Shown piece after piece: positions 6,872 through 8,064 of a stretch of 8,064 nt of DNA. Position 1 is the first letter of the stretch; the number at the start of each line of letters is the position of its first letter. The stretch comes from Desulfobacterales bacterium (GTDB taxonomy: Bacteria; Desulfobacterota; Desulfobacteria; Desulfobacterales; QNYZ01). The stretch covers positions 1-8,064 of the forward strand of contig JAOZUU010000106.1 in the NCBI GenBank assembly GCA_029938515.1, written 5' to 3'. A program made the position numbers and the translations under genes. The notes under the pieces are model-generated. The model made no database searches. It had not been told where the DNA came from and saw nothing but the letters and a program-made list of their open reading frames with translations.

Positions 6872-6945
6872 ATTATGTAAAAAAGGTAATAAAAATAACA
6901 TTAAGGTAACAATCGGATCGAAATTATGAAATGTTTCACATAATT
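6872..6945 (-). promoter_or_regulatory. Upstream activating sites of the VWA gene
   Basis: A degenerate copy of the 22-base motif occupies 6872-6893 and agrees at 17 of 22 positions with each of the copies at 3177 and 7212. A second block (6904-6943) begins AGGTAACAATCGGATCGAA and is identical to 3189-3210 over its first 22 bases. It ends in a near-palindrome, TTATGAAATGTTTCACATAA (6924-6943). Two sites in tandem upstream of a sigma-54-like promoter fit cooperative binding of an NtrC-family activator. Confidence 0.6.
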
Positions 6946-7079
6946 GATATGGGTTCTTGAATCTGCTTATCAATGAACCAGGGCGGAAATATCGTATTTT
7001 CTGGAAACGCTTATTTTTACGTCGGCATTCACTTTTGCTGATTCCTTGGTGATACAACGAGCTACGCGTGAATATTATA

Positions 7080-7117
7080 CAAAGGGAAAGTCACATATAG
7101 GCAATATGCTCCCTTTG
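7080..7117. repeat. Unassigned two-part inverted repeat
   Basis: CAAAGGGA (7080-7087) pairs with TCCCTTTG (7110-7117), and inside it CATAT (7094-7098) pairs with ATATG (7104-7108) with an asymmetric bulge. No T-run follows on either strand, so it is not a standard terminator. It could be the remnant of a small repeat or a protein site. Confidence 0.3.
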
Positions 7118-7211
7118 GCACGCCTTGCCTGATTTTAAATAAAACCGGCGAACCAAAATCCGGCGCAATCTTTGTGGATTTATTTTATTCCGCGACCCTA
7201 AACCAATTTGC

Positions 7212-7253
7212 ATTGTGAAAAAAATGTAACAATTTTGGGAAGATTTTTTCACA
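7212..7253 (+). promoter_or_regulatory. Upstream activating sites of the plus-strand PEP-CTERM gene
   Basis: The 22-base motif at 7212-7233 (ATTGTGAA at one end, GTAACAAT at the other) differs at only two positions from the copy at 3177-3198. Its inner part TGTGAAAAAA (7214-7223) is repeated inverted as TTTTTTCACA at 7244-7253. The 7212-7233 copy ends 105 bases before the -24 GG of the sigma-54 element, against 104 and 106 at the other two loci. Confidence 0.65.
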
Positions 7254-7259
7254 CCTGAC

Positions 7260-7291
7260 TTTGTAATGTTTTTTCCGTGTATTTGTAATGT
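7260..7291. repeat. Short direct repeat TTTGTAATGT, two copies
   Basis: TTTGTAATGT occurs at 7260-7269 and again at 7282-7291, a period of 22 bases or about two helical turns. The copies lie between the activator sites and the sigma-54 promoter. The spacing would suit a DNA-bending or accessory protein, but ten-base repeats in AT-rich DNA can also arise by chance. Confidence 0.3.
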
Positions 7292-7335
7292 CCTGAAATA
7301 GTATCTGAAATTTATAAAATGACCACGTGACTGAA

Positions 7336-7354
7336 TCCGGCACGAATTTTGCTG
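7336..7354 (+). promoter_or_regulatory. Sigma-54 promoter of the plus-strand PEP-CTERM gene
   Basis: The sequence TCCGGCACGAATTTTGCTG has GG at 7339-7340 and GC at 7351-7352 with ten bases between them. It matches TGGCACG-N4-TTGCT at all but one position. The start site would fall near 7364, inside the 39-base palindrome, giving a leader of about 115 bases to the ATG at 7479. Confidence 0.75.
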
Positions 7355-7389
7355 CTATTCTATACCACAATGTGGTATAGAATAGCAGC
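7351..7389. promoter_or_regulatory. 39-base perfect palindrome over the predicted start site
   Basis: GCTGCTATTCTATACCACA (7351-7369) is followed by a single A and then by its exact reverse complement (7371-7389). The left end shares its first bases with the -12 box of the sigma-54 element, and the predicted start site lies close to the centre. A degenerate copy of its core is found 56 bases downstream. An operator for a dimeric repressor is the simplest reading. A DNA cruciform, or an RNA hairpin if transcribed from further upstream, is also possible. Confidence 0.6.
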
Positions 7390-7418
7390 TTACAATTTTG
7401 CCATCTTTGAACAGAAAA

Positions 7419-7439
7419 TACCACATTGCGGCATATAAT
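7419..7439 (+). promoter_or_regulatory. Second core site overlapping a TATAAT box
   Basis: TACCACATTGCGGCA (7419-7433) resembles the core of the 39-base palindrome, TACCACAATGTGGTA (7363-7377), at 12 of 15 positions. TATAAT (7434-7439) follows at once and would serve as the -10 of a sigma-70 promoter with a poor -35. A protein bound here would cover the spacer of that promoter. The site is predicted only. Confidence 0.35.
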
Positions 7440-7478
7440 CTGAGTATTTACATAAAATAAAGTGAATGGAGGATTATT

Positions 7479-8064
7479 ATGAAAAAGTTAGTAATATCAT
7501 TAACAGCGATAGCTTTTGCATTCATTATTATTGCAAGCAATGTGAGTGCACATTCTATTTCGATTGGCTATGAAAATGCGGGGCCAGGTGCTGTGAACAT
7601 TTGGTTGGGGACTTATCAGCATGGTGGACATCACCTTGAAGGCAGCATGGATCTTGAGGGAGTGTTAGGTACGGTGTTTTCTCCAACCACCCTGTCCTTC
7701 AACATGCTTACGGGTGATGGTGCAGCGTTTAAGCCAGCCGGGCTTATCGATGGCACAACAAATTGGTTTGTTCAGGGGACTGGCTTTAACAACAATGATC
7801 CACTTGTTGGATCAGATGCCTCATGGTTAGCAACTTTCCCTAGCCTTCCGGCCAATCATTGGCAAGGTGTTACTTTCAGTGGTTTAGGTCCTGGTAGCTA
7901 CCAGTTTACTTGGGTACCTGCCTCTAATCCAACTGCTGAATGGTCGCCATATAGCCAATCAATGAATGGAATATTCGACCTCTCTGGTATTGTTACGCCG
8001 CCGGCGCCGGGGCCGATCCCGACGCCCGAGCCGGCCACCATGCTGCTTCTGGGAACAGGCCTGA
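7479..8064 (+). CDS. PEP-CTERM sorting-domain protein (3' end missing)
   Basis: This frame runs off the right edge after 195 codons. The ATG at 7479 has GGAGG six bases upstream. Residues 1-24 (MKKLVISLTA, hydrophobic core, NVSA) form a signal peptide. The mature part begins HSISIGYENAGPGAVNIWLG, is rich in Gly, Asn and aromatic residues, has no cysteines, and looks like a beta-rich secreted domain that I cannot assign to a named family. A Pro-rich linker (about 174-181) leads to TPEPATMLLLGTGL (182-195), the start of a PEP-CTERM signal. Only the end of the helix and the basic tail should be missing. The likely fate is exosortase processing and display in the cell envelope or matrix, like the VWA protein. 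The linker and tail are much richer in GC than the rest of the gene. Expression is predicted to be sigma-54 dependent. Confidence 0.9.
   Translation, partial: MKKLVISLTAIAFAFIIIASNVSAHSISIGYENAGPGAVNIWLGTYQHGGHHLEGSMDLEGVLGTVFSPTTLSFNMLTGDGAAFKPAGLIDGTTNWFVQGTGFNNNDPLVGSDASWLATFPSLPANHWQGVTFSGLGPGSYQFTWVPASNPTAEWSPYSQSMNGIFDLSGIVTPPAPGPIPTPEPATMLLLGTGL

Larger units (their letters stand above)
6626..7478. other. 853-base AT-rich divergent regulatory region
   Basis: No gene is supported between the divergently read VWA gene and the plus-strand PEP-CTERM gene. The region holds a long leader for the VWA gene (about 6626-6740), a sigma-54-like element, an activator-site cluster (6872-6945), an unassigned hairpin (7080-7117), a second activator cluster (7212-7253), direct repeats (7260-7291), a good sigma-54 element (7336-7354), a perfect 39-base palindrome and a TATAAT box. 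Open frames on the minus strand here (6716-7057, 7185-7424) run across these sites and have no ribosome site or recognisable domain. From about 6950 to 7075 I see nothing definite. Confidence 0.6.

Noticed and set aside
7185..7424. Minus-strand 79-residue open frame
   Set aside because: It runs through the activator motif, the sigma-54 element and the perfect palindrome, and it has no ribosome site.
1..8064. CRISPR arrays, tRNA or rRNA genes, insertion-sequence transposases, toxin-antitoxin pairs
   Set aside because: Looked for on both strands; no repeat-spacer pattern, cloverleaf, transposase motif or paired small genes were found.

Overview
The window looks like a chromosomal segment of a Gram-negative, exosortase-type bacterium. 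The best guess is a Desulfobacterota (deltaproteobacterial) lineage. This rests on PEP-CTERM tails of the form VPEPATMxLLGTGLIGLA, a periplasmic DUF547 protein, moderate GC content and a dispersed TTCGCGT-type palindromic repeat. The taxon is inference; no rRNA or marker gene is present.

Layout. Everything from 1 to 6625 is read on the minus strand. In transcription order it holds a von Willebrand A (VWA) protein with a PEP-CTERM tail (6625-5714), a clear rho-independent terminator, a secreted TPR-repeat protein (5544-3463), a 51-residue two-helix protein with a VPE-type tail (3010-2855), a DUF547 protein (2631-1879), glucose-6-phosphate dehydrogenase zwf (1823-264), and the first 33 codons of an unidentified membrane protein that leaves the window at base 1. 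The only plus-strand gene starts at 7479. It is a second PEP-CTERM protein, cut off by the right edge inside its sorting tail.

The main result is regulatory. The three genes with a PEP-CTERM or PEP-CTERM-like tail each have a sigma-54-type element upstream (-24 GG, ten bases, -12 GC or a near match). Each also has a related 22-base quasi-palindrome of the form ATTGTGAA-N6-GTAACAAT placed 104, 106 and 105 bases upstream of the -24 GG. Two of the three loci additionally share a perfect 22-base match. This is the expected architecture of a regulon controlled by a sigma-54 activator of the NtrC/PrsR type, with upstream activating sites about 10 helical turns from the promoter. The activator itself is not in the window.

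Other structures are a 39-base perfect palindrome on the predicted start site of the last gene with a degenerate second copy over a TATAAT box, a dispersed palindromic repeat between zwf and its downstream neighbour, and a REP-like imperfect hairpin between the small protein and the DUF547 gene. zwf and the DUF547 gene look like ordinary housekeeping or accessory genes, 55 bases apart and probably cotranscribed. Nothing links them functionally to the PEP-CTERM genes.
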